From assembly GCA_963989245.1 (NCBI GenBank), contig OZ022339.1, forward strand, positions 24,053,262-24,117,261: 64,000 bases of DNA. The letters run 5' to 3'. This DNA comes from Nansenia antarctica. Lineage: Eukaryota > Chordata > Actinopteri > Argentiniformes > Microstomatidae. The notes below the pieces were generated by a model. That model saw only the letters and a list, made by a program, of their open reading frames with translations, did not search any database and was not told the origin of the DNA. The position numbers and the translations under genes are program-made. Shown in pieces: positions 11,442-24,400 of this stretch (the stretch's first letter is position 1; every line of letters begins with the position of its first letter).

Positions 11442-11680
11442 CCCCTTTAATAATACCAATTGGTATTGTATTTTATATCGTTGGAAAGCCTGATTAGTCA
11501 CCTTTACAACGGAAGAATATAGGGGATTTTGGCAAATATTTTTGGGGCGCTCCCACACGTTTAGCTGTGTTGCTCATTCCACGAATGCATGATCCTTACA
11601 AGTTGTACCTCGTTGTAAAGGTGACTAATCAGGCTTTTCAACGATATAAAATACAATACCAATTGGTATTATTAAAGGGG
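11442..11680. mobile_element. Snap-back MITE with arms of about 68 bp
   Basis: Left arm 11442-11509 and right arm 11613-11680 are near-perfect inverted repeats starting CCCCTTTAATAATACCAAT. They contain ACGATATAAAATACAATACC and end at TTTACAAC. The loop is about 100 bp. No clear target duplication. Confidence 0.8.
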
Positions 11681-11689
11681 AGGAATAAA

Positions 11690-13005
11690 CAACCAAAATA
11701 ACGTTTCCGAACTTTTTTTTAGGGGTTTATATAAATCATCAACAGTGGCATCAATTCTTCCGTGCTCACACCCGGGGCTGGACGCACCCCCAAACAGAGG
11801 CACGAAACAACAAACCCAATAACTTGTAATTACTTTGTATTTTAGTCAAATAAAATAATTCCAATAATCACAAGCAAATAAAACCCCAAAAAAACATTGT
11901 AAACAATTTGTTGTTCTATAAGGCTTGGTAACAAGTAAGACTGTTTTTAAGTGGTACATGACTGTAGTAGGGGAAACAGATCATTTAAGTATGTTTTACA
12001 TAAACAAGCAAAAACAGTCAGAGAAAATAACATCACAGAACCTAAATCTATTCCCTCACACATCTTATTCAAATGTCTGTACATCCTCAACCTTTCTAAG
12101 CCATTGTAAGTGTGTATGTTTTGGACAATTAAGTTGGAATTGAAAATAAAATAATTTTCTGCTATTATCCCCCTTCTGTCACTGGTTGCCTCTTCGTACG
12201 CAGGCAGAAACACAACAGTTAATGTCTGTCAAATGTTCGGGGGGGTTATATTATTATTATATATACTTATATATATATATAATTATTATTAGGGAGGGGG
12301 ATGTTGTTGTTTGTAACTTCTAACTGAATTTTACCGTGATGGCCAGAGGTAGCAGATTTCTGAAAACGAAATGTATTAGTACATATTACAGCGCTACATA
12401 CAAAGTACGCAATATGAAGTAAGATAGATTAAGATTACTACACTTAATCAATTTTTGTGATAAATGACGAAATGACAAGGCATACATTTTTGGTTTGATG
12501 TTAAATATTACCAAACTTAAATAGACAATATCTAATATTGTCTATTTAATGTCCTTTAATATTCTTGTGAGAACAAAACAATTGAATTCCTGTTCTTAAG
12601 TAGTAAAGCATGTATTGAAACTATAAATATGAAGTGAATGTTTGCCTTTTTGACCATGTGCCCTGAAGTTCGAACATTCCTTAAACGATTAAATATTTAG
12701 ATCAAGGAGTATTCAAGGATTAAAATATTAACAACACCTTTCTTTCAGAGTAAGGCAAGCTGATTTGTCTACCAAAAAAAACTTGCCAGAGGGGCATTTC
12801 AGACCAAGTAAGTCATTATTAAGAGCTCACCATGCTCTTAACATAAGCCTGACCTTGTGAATTAGGTGATTAGGACTGGGTGGTGTCAGCCCCAATGCAA
12901 AAAATATGCCAATGAAGTAGAAGGATTAACTACATTAATGAACATCTGAGACACAAAGAGGGGCCTTTTCAAATAGAATCTGGGTTCACGCCCTTCAGAA
13001 GTACA
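11690..13005. other. No recognisable feature; short AT-rich microsatellite
   Basis: Only an AT-rich (TA/ATT)n stretch at 12249-12293 stands out. A near-palindrome AATATTGTCTATTTAA lies near 12535. No gene seen. Confidence 0.5.
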
Positions 13006-13013
13006 CTCATAAG

Positions 13014-13262
13014 CACTGGCGGACTCAGGGGGGGGGCGACCGCCCCTCCTGATGCCCCCACGGTTGAAAAATGTCTGTCTTAAGTGCCCCTTTGAGTGTC
13101 AAAAATGCCCTTTTGAGTGGTGAAATTAGAGGATGTGCCCTATTGGCTGCCCTTCCACTGGTCTAAACCTGACTATGTGCACTGATGGGGTCCCATGTTG
13201 TGCAGTAGGTGCCCTTTTTTTCTTTTCGCCTCTGCCCTTCAAACAGCCTGAGTCCGCCACTG
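13014..13262 (+). mobile_element. hAT-type MITE, copy 2 (complete)
   Basis: Ends CACTGGCGGACTCAGG and CCTGAGTCCGCCACTG, with a perfect 8-bp duplication CTCATAAG (13006-13013 and 13263-13270). The 8-bp duplication supports the hAT superfamily. Confidence 0.9.
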
Positions 13263-13999
13263 CTCATAAGATTCAAGAGGAAAAGTAAAGTCTCAAATCA
13301 GAAAAAGCACAAAAAAACTGAGAGAGGGAATTTGGGGCCAAATCTGTGACATAAAAAAAAAACTAAAAACTAAAAAAAAACATCAAACAAGAACCAAAGG
13401 CTATTCTTTATCCACTCTCAGAAGAGACGGGTTTCACATGCTTAATCTTGGCTAGTCGTACCCTGGTTCCACACCACAGCACAAACAACTTCTACAAACT
13501 TGAGTGGAGGGTGGTGGTGGTGGGGTGGGGGGTAGATGGGTTCAAACATTGCAGCAGTCACAAAAATGTCTGCATGCCATTAGACCTATGCCAACTGTTA
13601 TCTGAGCTGTCTGAGATGAAGAGTGTGCAATAATAAAACGTTTCTAAAAACTATAAAAACCCATGAAGGGACAAAAAGCAAGACACAGAAAAGCATGTGT
13701 AAGAACTTCCCACAACCAGGTGCATATAAGGTCAGTCAGGGCATTTACTTGCCCTACATTGCCTGAGTGTAAGCAGCCTGTAGTGTAGCAGTCTTGGGCA
13801 CAGTAATGTCATGGTTAGGCTCAAGTATGTTTAGGTTTCTTTTTTGGTTCAGAGAGGGAGAGGAGGGAGGCAGGGTGAAACAGCATGAGAAGGGTTCAGC
13901 GAAGGAGAGAGACATACGACATCAAACAACGGTGAAAGGGAGGAGCAGAGGAGCAGGTTGGAGAAATAGAAAAAGGAGAGAGCGTTCAGAGGGCGGGTC

Positions 14000-15422
14000 C
14001 TAGGCGGTCTTCTTGCACACGTGGATGAAGTAGCAGGGGGCGGGGCCCTGGCCAGGCGTGTAGGTCTTGAAGTCGCCGTAGACGCTGTGCTCGACCTTCC
14101 CGTGGAAGGCCTCCTTCAGGATGGCCGTGAAGTTCTCCACACGGTGGGGGTAGTAGGACAGGCGGAATTTACTGTGGGAACGAGCACACACAGACAGAGA
14201 CAGAGACAGAGACAGAGACAGAGACAGAGACAGACACAGACACAGACACAGACACACAGACAGAGACACAGACACACAGACAAAGACAGAGACAGACACA
14301 CAGACACAGACACCACACACACACACACACACAGAGACACAGACACAGACACACACAGACACACAGACACAGACACACACACACACACACACTGTTGAGT
14401 TTCACACAGCCATAGAGCAGAGGGGAGATGTCCTTGGTTGTGTTTGCCTGGTACAATAGTCCCATAACCCCACCAGTCTGGCATTCCAGGCAGGCTCAAG
14501 CAAAAACACTCAAAGTATTTGAATGGATTTCAACTACTATTTGACCGAGGTCTCTGGGAGTTACCCCTGTGTTTAAGACTGTTGGCTGGACCTCACACCT
14601 ACAACACCACTCCCTGTAAATGTGAACTAGACAACAAAACAGGAGACACTCATATCCATGCCGATAAGGGATTCATAGTTTTGGGCCAAGACGTCTTAAT
14701 TGTATACTCATAGAGAATAATTTTGAGGGCTTTATATTTCCAGAAGCATTCTCTCGTGACCAATGTACTAACTCTACGGCTAGCACTGTAATACCATACC
14801 AGTCAGCTACTTACTGTACAAAGCCGCCCATTGTTCCTGAGTTCATTCTATGAATCCCATGGTTCTTTATCATCTTAATCATTTTAATGTCATTTAGTCC
14901 CCCACATTTTCAGAAATAGTATTTACCATACTGAACTGAACGCAAACGTCTTTGAATCATTCAAAACTTGCTACCCCAGATCTACTTTATTCGGAACATT
15001 CCTCACATTTGTTTGTTTTTTTCTAATAGAATCTGGGGCTCTGTGCACTAAGTTAAAGGTCCCATATGAAAAAATGACCCTACTAACACACAGGGTTCCT
15101 ACAAGTTTCAACAAGTCAAATTCATTTTTAGACCTCTTTGGATGCTAGAATGCCTTTAGATAAATCTGTGTGGTATTTTCAGCAAACACAATGACACTGA
15201 CAATGACATGTTTTGGGGACCCCAGTAGACCTACATTAACTTGTGTAAAAAGAGCATAATAGGTTTCTTTTAGGGGCTCTAGTACCTGAGGTCTGGGGGG
15301 CTCTCTGGGGCACCATCTTCCGGGGGCACCTGGACGGTGTAGTCAAGGGTGATCATGTGAGGCTTGTTGTTGACCCACAGCACTGAGGTGGAAATGTCCT
15401 GAGTAAGGTCACTCTGAAACAC

Positions 15423-15466
<44 letters not shown>

Positions 15467-18400
15467 ATTTGGGGTTTAGTATTTCGCCCAAGGACACTTC
15501 GCACACATGTGGCCAGCCGGGGCTCGAACCGCCGATCTGCCAACCTTGCGATCATTAGACGGCAGCTCTACCTCCTGAGACACAGCCGCCCCTAAAATCA
15601 CATCTGCATAGCTTTTCCTGTTGTCTCTCGTGTGCTGCTTTTATTGAAAGTAGACAATATCCGGGAAGCATTAGGAGCTTTACGTCTAAAGCTCAGCTGC
15701 TGGCCGTGGGCAGGGAAACCTCCCAATGAATGACTGTGTTTGAGTGACTGTTCCTCTGCAGGCAGGAAATGCAGAGATGGTGCCGCCACGTCATCTAATA
15801 ATAATAATAATAATAATGCATTTAATTTGTATTGCACTTCTAATTCAAAAAGAATCTCAGAGTGCTAAAAACCGTAAAAACATAAGTTAAAACAAAAACA
15901 ACCTAAAAACATAATAACTTAAAAACAAAACAACCTAAAAACATAATAAGTTAAAAACAAACAAAATAAATCACAATAATTAATATTCTTCAGTCAAAGG
16001 CCTTTTTGAATAAAAAGGTTTTTAGGCCTGTCTTAAAGATGTTCCAAGATGGCGGAGCGTTCACACGCAAGGCTGGGAGCGCTCCTACCGTCGGTGCTTT
16101 TTAGGGCTTTTATGTACATTTGTATTTCAGTACTTATAGGGAACTGTTGTGTAAATAGTACCTACAGCAGGCACGACTTACTAGAAGTTGGTGCGCAAAA
16201 CGGGAGGACAGGTACAGCAGAGTTTCTGAAACAACAAAGAATTCCGGACGATATTGCCCAATCACCGGGGAAAGACTGGTTCACAGTCCCGACCCTGAGG
16301 CGCAAACGTCGGCGTAGGGACCGCAAGCAACGCTGGGGCTGCAGGGGAGGCCTGCTAGCGAGGCTGAGGAGGTGCCCGGACAAGCCAGCTTTGCCGAGCA
16401 TATTCCTCTCTAACGTAAGATCCCTAGCTAAAAGATGGACGAACTGAGACTGCAGGTAGCCACCAACAACACCGTAGGGGATAGCTGTGTGATCATTCTC
16501 ACAGAAACCTGGCTCAGCGCTTCCATTGTCGACTCTGCGGTCGCGCTACAAGGCCGCTCGCTACACCGAGCGGACAGGACGGAGCTTAGCGAGAAGAAGC
16601 GCGGAGGCGGCCTGGTTACATCTACGAAGGACAGCGGGTGCTTAAACACAAAAACTGTGAGTAGCCACTGCTCCCCAGACCTGGAATACTTGACTGTTAA
16701 ATGCCGACCCACATACCTCCCGAGGGAATTCAACGCAGTGTACAGAACAGCTGTTTACATTGCACCAAGCGCGGTTGCTAGCTTAGCATTAGCCCGGCTA
16801 CATGACGTCATCAGTGGTGGACAGAGCACAGATCCTCAAGCAGTGCACATCATCGCAGGGGATTTAAATCATGCTGACCTGAAGGTAGTACTACCCAAGT
16901 TTTATCAGCATGTTAAATGTGCAACAAGAGGAGATAACACACTGGACAAGGTATACACCAACATCAAGCTTGCCTACAAAGCTAGACCGCTAGCTCATCT
17001 AGGCATGTCTGACCACGTGTCCATCCTCCTGATCCCAGCCTACACTCCCATGAGGAAAAGTGCTCCCATCACCACTAAGACTGTCAGAACCAGCAGGGTC
17101 CGCTCCACTGCAGATCTGCCTGAATGACACCTCATGGCAGGAATATGAGCATGAGGACCTGGAACAGTTCACGTCGTCGGTTCTGAACCACATAGTGAAC
17201 TGCACCAACTCAGCCACCGTGGACAAATGTGTCCGGGTCTACCCCAACACGAAGCCATGGATGACTGAGAAGGTCTGACAACTGCTCAAGGAGAGGAACA
17301 ACGCCTTCTCAGCGAAGGACAAACTGCTGTACAACACCACCAGGGCTAACCTAAACCGTGGCATCCGGGAGGCCAAGGCAGACCACAGAGAGAAGATTGA
17401 GGAATGCTTCCTGAGCAACGACTCCAGGCGGGTGTGGCAGGGGGTTCAGCACGACAAACTTCAGAGCCAACAGGCTCACAGCCGCTGAGGGCGACCCCCT
17501 GCTGGCGGAAGAGCTGAACTCCTTCTACGCCCGGTTCAACGAGGGGCGAACGGAGGTAACCACAATACAAACACCACTCTCTCCAGCTCTCAGCAGCCTC
17601 ACCCTCACAGAGCATGAAGTGAGACGCGTGCTGAAGGCGGTGGACCCCAGAAAAGCCTCAGGGCCGGACGTCGTCCTGGGACGGGTGCTGAGGGACTGTG
17701 CCGACCAGCTGGCCAGGGTTTTCACCAACATCTTCAACCAGTCCCTGTCCCAGGCCACCATCCCACCCTGCCTGAAAACCTCAACAATCATCCCAGTCCC
17801 GAAGAAAAGCACGGTGAGCTGCCTAAGCGACTACCGCCCGGTGGCACTCACACCAATCATCATGAAGTGCTTCGAGAAACTGGTCCGGGCCCACATGGTC
17901 ACATGCCTCCCGCCCAACCTGGATCCATACCAGTTCGCCTACAGAGCCCACAGGTCCACAGAGGACGCCATCGCGACGACTCTCCACTTCACTCTATCCC
18001 ACCTGGAGAGGGGGAACAGCTACGCGAGACTGCTCTTTGTGGACTTCAGCTCTGCTTTCAACACTATCCTTCCAGACAGGCTAGTGACCAAACTACTAGA
18101 CCTGGGACTATCACACTCCATCTGCGCATGGATCAAGGACTTCCTGTCTGACCGCCCCCAGAGGGTTCGGGTGGGCTCCCACACCTCCACAGCCCTCAGA
18201 CTCAGCACTGGGTCCCCCCAGGGCTGCGTGCTGAGCCCCATCCTCTACAACCTCTACACCCACGACTTCACCCCCGTCCACCCCAGCAACTCCATCATAA
18301 AGTTTGCAGACGACACCACCGTGGTGGGCTGCATCTCGGGGGGGGACGAGGCAGCGTACAGGGATGAGGTGGAGCAGCTGGGCAAGCTGTGCAAGGTTAA

Positions 18401-21400
18401 CAACCTTCTGCTGAACCAGGAAATCATAGTGGACTTCAGGAGGAAAAAATCTGAGGTCCAGCCCCTGCTCGTCGATGGAGGGAGCGTGGAGAGAGTCTCA
18501 ACTCTCCGATTCCTGGGGGTGCACATACAGGAGGACCTGTCCTGGAGGACCAACACAGCAGCCATCATCAAGAAGGCACAACAGCGGCTCGACTTCCTGA
18601 GAGTCCTCAAAAAATACCACCTCAGACAGGAGCTGCTTGTAACCTTCTACCGCTGCACAGTGGAGAGCATCCTCACCTACTGCATTTGCGTGTGGTTCTC
18701 CAGCTGCACAGCCGCAGAGAGGAAAGCGCTACAGAGAGTCGTGAGATCGGCCCAGAAGATCATCGGCGCCCCCCTCCCCTCTCTGGAAGAGCTGTACAAC
18801 ACACGCTGCCTCAGGAAGGCCTCCAAGATCTCCAGGGACCCATCCCACCCTGGGAATGAACACTTTGTTCGGCTGCGCTCAGGCAGGCGGTTCAGGACCA
18901 TGTTCGCACGGACAAATAGACTGAAGCTCAGCTTCTACCCTAGGGCCATTCAGGCCCTGAACACAGCAAAGACCTAGGTTCTAGGCCTTGGACAATCTAG
19001 ACAATTTGATGGCAGCTACTAGATTGTAAACATAAGTGCAATATTGTAAACATAAGTGCAATATTGAAATACAACTGTGAACATTTCAAACCTGCTAACT
19101 GCGACACTTTAAATGAATGTGCAACAATACTGTGTGCAATATGACAACCCTTGTGTACATAAGGTTCAGATATAGGAAAAGTTAGGATATTTATAGCATA
19201 GCATAGAGTACAGCACAGTGTTTTATTGTATAGTATAGTAGTATAGTATAGTAGATAGTGTACATAGCCTTTATTTATGTAAACCAGCTCTTTTCCCTTT
19301 TTTATTTTACCCTTGGCTCTCTTGTTTTTAGTCTTTTTTCCAAGCACCAGGGGAGCCCCCCCTCCTAAATTTCGTTGTATGGTACCTGTACTGTATTAAT
19401 GACAATAAAGACCATTCATTCATTCATTCATTCATTCATTCATTCATAAAAGAGTCCAGGCTCTGTACTGCCCTTAACTGGCTAGGAAGGCTGTTCCACA
19501 GGCTCTGTACTGCCCTTAACTGGCTAGGAAGGCTGTTCCACAGGCTCTGTACTGCCCTTAACTGGCTAGGAAGGCTGTTCTAAACCCAAACAAACACATT
19601 GTCCTTCTTTCCCCTTTCACTTTCTTTCAGAATTTTGTTAGTAAGTAGGTAAGTAAGTAGGCAAGAACATTGTATAAGCTGATGTTTTAGTAGGGTGGCC
19701 AAAAAAGAGACTTGGCATAAACTTGTCTACAATAACTGAATGTCTGGCAATGTGTGCTAGTGATTACATAAGCGGCTAGTTATAGTAATTAACCTGCGGG
19801 ACCAGTTCCAAAAGAAACGTGTTTATTTTTCAGGGAGTATATGTTTTCAGATAGGGTTGACATTAAAGGGGGCTCCATTCCACTCCATTTTAACTGAACT
19901 GAAGTATACGTATATACTTAGTATATATAGTATATAGTATATAAGCGTCCTTGGGCTTTTTGAAAGGCGCTATATAAATTAAAGTTATTATTCTTATACA
20001 TTGGAGGAAAATAAGTATTCAACAGTATCAGTGTGTCCGTGTTTCCATAAAATGTCAAGTGAATTCTAAGCGAACTTTTTGAAAGTTCGCAAAAAGAAAA
20101 TGCGAATTATACACGTTTCCATTGACTGGTTTGGAATGAATAAGCTAGGATGGAAATCTGTTGAATTACAAAATTGTTGATATCTTGAATACTTATTTAC
20201 CTCACTGTATATAGATACAATAGATATAGACATATAAGACCAAGATAGAGACCATGAATGAGTTTTGTGTAACGTTAACCAGCATTGTTCAATGATAATG
20301 ACAAGTACCTGGTAGTAGATGTTCTTGCCCTTGGGGGCTAAGCCTGTCTCCAGGATGTAGTCATAGTTACGGTGGTCAATGATCAGGATGCCCCCTGGTT
20401 TGACCATGCTGGCGATGTTGTGCAGTGCTAACTTCTGGTCACTCTGGTCCCCTAGGAGTCAGCAACAGCACAGCAGAACCACACATGAATTGGACTGATC
20501 GAAATTTGTCTAGTTATCATCACTCCGTCAATAAATCTAGTAGTTTCGGTGATTACAGTTTCAGACAGGTCAGGTGAGCAAAAATACAAGTTTCTATTTG
20601 AATGAGTACAATGGAGAGCAGTCGTGAGCTTACAATTATAAGGTTCTATCTCCGTTTAGGGTAGTTCAGAGATATTGAGCGTCAAAGTGTTTACATTCCA
20701 TTATGTTTTGTGAGATGGAACCTTTGTATTTTATGAATTACTAACTAAAAAATGTCAACATTTTAAAAATAACACCACACAGGCATTAATAAACACCTAA
20801 TGGGTCAGATTATGTAAAAAACTAAATTTGTACAAGAATGGAGATAGAACCTTATAATTCTAACATCACGATATGAAAAAAAGGAAATATGACACTAACC
20901 TTTAAAGTCTGGCAAATGAGCAAAGGAGTTTCCCAAGCAGATGACCGCATCGAACCCGTTCCCTGGCTTCTGGACGTCGTCAGTTAACGTGAGCCAGTTG
21001 GCCTCCTCGATCACTGAGTATGAAGGGTCAAAAGAAAACGGAGAGATGGTGAACAAGAGTTGAGTGGACCGTTCCATCGTTGGTAGAAAGTTGATGTACC
21101 GGTACTCAAAACATAAAAAAACATAACTAAACAAAACTAAAAGTAACTCACCCCATTGGTCGAAGGCGGGCTCTTTTCTTCTATCCCACCTCTCCTTCAG
21201 AGCGTACTTGAGCATCTTGTCACTAGCATCCACGCTCACCATCTTGAAGTTCTCCTCCACCAACATGATGGAGTCGACACTGTAAAAGACATCAAAAGCA
21301 CAGTTATTTACAGTTGAAGTGCCAGGCTCACTGTAGGAGCCAGATATGGTCGTGATACTTATGTGTAATTCACTGTGTGGGCATGGGGTGGCGCTGTCAC

Positions 21401-24400
21401 AATACCTGAGGCAGGTATATAAGGTAGCACTTTTGTTGTTATTGTCAGGTGTTGACCCCGGAGGGGCAAATAGGTTTTGACCGCTTTGGCGCTGAGTTTG
21501 TTTATTGTTATTTCTGTACAAGTGAGTAAGCCATTGTTGGCATATATTAAAGCAATAAATGTTTACTATACTGCAAATCAACGACGACTACGGATCCTGT
21601 ATAACAAGCAGAAACACTTAAACTAGAACGCACGGCGCGTCAACCGGACATTCCGCGGGTTAGCATCTCAGTAGCTCAGTATTACAGTAGACTGTGCTCC
21701 TATAACACTCATTTATCAGGTATTGTATAGACCACAATACAGTATGCAGGAGGTCATTGTCTGGCAAAGATAGTACTTAGTAAGCCAGCCTTGTGCAAGC
21801 CAGAACAACCCATAGGGCAGGGCATAGTGACACTCCAACTACAAGGCCACTGAGATTGTTACCACAGTATAGCTAGACTCGCACCAACTCGTCACATAAT
21901 ACATTAGTATTTCTACTGCTTTTGTTGTTGTTTTTGGGTGCTCCACAGTTTTCAACATCTAGAAAGTTGGAATTTAATCATTATAGTCAGTGATTTTGTG
22001 GCATGAATAGTACCAATAACATTTCCAATGAGAATGTCCAATTCACTTTTCAAACTCAAGAAATACCAGACTATTTATTACACCAAAAGAATCACCTTGC
22101 ATTATATACATTTCAATCAATCCCTGCATCAAAATAGAACACAGTTTCCAACTCAAGGACCCATGCTGGCAGAAATTGTACACGTTTGATAGATGTCCTT
22201 TCCCCAAAAAAAACTACGGGTCCTCTCAAAGCTCAGGCATTTGAGTAGACGGAACATGCACGAGAAACATTTATGAATGGTTGGAGCTGGGACTACGCCT
22301 CTGCTGAGCTGGCAGTCTGTGTGGCTAAACCTTTCCATAGTAGACAGCTGTCGCACGCATCTAGCAGTTAAAATTAGCCTCACTCACAGCGCCATTATCT
22401 CATTGGCTGAGAGAAGGAATGCAGTCCGTTTCAGAGAGAGAAAAAAAAAGAGAACTGCCACCGGGGCTCATTGCATCTTGCATAAGACGACACTGGGTCC
22501 AATGACAGAACAACTGGATGGTTTCACTAAGCCGGAAGATTCTGAGAATACCAAATATCAAAGGGGCCTTTCCCCAAGCCTAGTTACCCTGTGACCATGT
22601 TTACACCAGGAGAGGGAACAGGGCCAGCCTCAAAGGTCTGACCTACTCCTTTAGTAAGGATACCACTGGCGGACTCAGGGGGGGGCGACCGCCCCTCCTG
22701 GTGCCCCCACAGTTGAAAAACGTCTCTCTTAATTGCCCTTTTGAGTGGCAAAAATGCCCTTTTGAGTGGCAAAAATGCGAGGACGTGCCCTATTGGTGCC
22801 CCTCCAATGGTCTAAACTTGACCATGTGCCCCCACAGTTGAAAAACGTCGCACTAAAGTGCCCTTTTGAGTGGCAAAATTAGAGGATGTGCCCTATTGGC
22901 TGCCCTTCCAATGGTCTAAACTTGACCATGTGCACTGATGGGGTCCCATGTTCTTTTTTTCTTTTCGCCCCTGCCCTTCAAACGGCCTGAGTCCACCACT
23001 GAAGGATACTCCTTAGAACTGAGGCTAATTTCTAAGAGACAACCCTCTCTGTTCAGTACCAGGCAAAGGTTTGGACACACTTCCCCATTCAATTGAATGG
23101 GAAAGTGTAAATGGGAAATGGTAAATGGACTGCACTTACAGTATATAGCGCCTTTATCCAAAGCGCTTTACAACGGCCTCTCATTCACCCATGAGACTGT
23201 TTACTGGTTTGCGACCAAGTTTGAGCTATTCGGCAGTTCCATGTTAAGGACCCATGAAGATCAAAATTTGAAATTCAGAGCATATCAAATTGGGTGTCAA
23301 ATGAAAGCTACCAGTCTATATTTTGGGGAAATAAGGCCAGAAAATCATTTATCAATCATCTTCCATCATAAAAATAGGGATAAGCAAAGGCCATGACTTC
23401 TGGTCAAACATATAGAAAAGTGTCTGAAAAGCATTCGAGTATAGACCCTAGTCAACAATATCAACACATATTTAATTTCTAGGAAAATGTTTGGATTCTG
23501 TAAGATTAAGAATCATTGCCCAGTCGTATGTGTGTTACCCACATAAGTGTAAGATATTAAATTAAAGATAACAAAAGTAAGAAGTATAGGCAGACCTACC
23601 AAATACTTGTACTGTAATACTAGTAGCGTTTTTACTGATATAAAATTAAGTGAATAAAAGTGAATAAAATGGGTCATTCTGTTACATTATCAGTAATGAC
23701 CAAATCAAATCAGTAACAGAATTTCTGAAATTGAATTGGCTACAGTAGGTTGACTTTTGAGAGGATACTACATAGAAATAAGAGTCCCAAAAAAGTTATT
23801 CCACAGGGAGTAGTAGTAGTAGTAGTACTACAAACCACTGCATCAACATCCTCATCGCCTCGCAGTGTGGAAAGCTAAGCCAGCACATCACACACATTTG
23901 GAGTGCAAGTAACTTCCATTGAGGATGATGACATGTTGCACACTTCTACAAAAAGGGACATTAAGGGATTTATCTAGGCTACATCATGAAAGAGCACAGG
24001 GGTGGGACACTAGGGTTGGGTGGTTTCAATGATGACACAGTACCTAAACATGTATTACAACACTCACCTGAGTACAAAGCACAGAACGCGTTACGGCAGA
24101 GAGAGGAGAAGCTGTCACATGACACACGATTAAGATTGCTTCTAAATAGTATTTTTTGGACAGGTTATTTATTTGACAAATTACACTGTTTACAAAACAT
24201 TCTGTCATCACGTTCATAGCATCTTCAACCACAGACAGTGGTGCTGGACAAAGACTCATAAGCCGTTTATTTAGGCTAACCCTTGTGTGATGTTCACTTT
24301 TTGGTCCCTTTGGTACTGTTCGGGTCAAATTGACCCGGGGCATCATTGGTGTTTTAAATGTTGCACAAAAGAAACCTTTTGAGTATTGAAACGGACACTG

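Larger units (their letters stand above)
16041..19446 (+). mobile_element. L2/CR1/Rex-like LINE, near full length, antisense in gnmt intron 4
   Basis: About 3.4 kb with a 5' region, endonuclease and reverse-transcriptase coding parts, a 3' UTR with CAATAAAGACC, and an (ATTC)n tail at 19417-19446. It lies opposite to gnmt inside intron 4. The site is an older LINE fragment. The flanking duplication is short or unclear (AAAGA candidate). Confidence 0.85.
15795..19585 (-). pseudogene. L2-like LINE 3' fragment, split by a younger LINE
   Basis: Two minus-strand pieces, 19447-19585 and 15795-16040, read through as a LINE C-terminus: WNSLPSQLRAVQSLDSF, then KTGLKTFLFKKAFD and a stop. A short 3' UTR with an ATT microsatellite (15797-15817) follows. 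The insertion at 16041-19446 separates the F and K codons. The upstream part is partly triplicated as a 42-bp tandem repeat. Confidence 0.65.

Noticed and set aside
22277..22594. 105-codon frame in gnmt intron 1
   Set aside because: No recognisable motif, includes a GAGAGA and poly-A stretch, and lies inside a gnmt intron.
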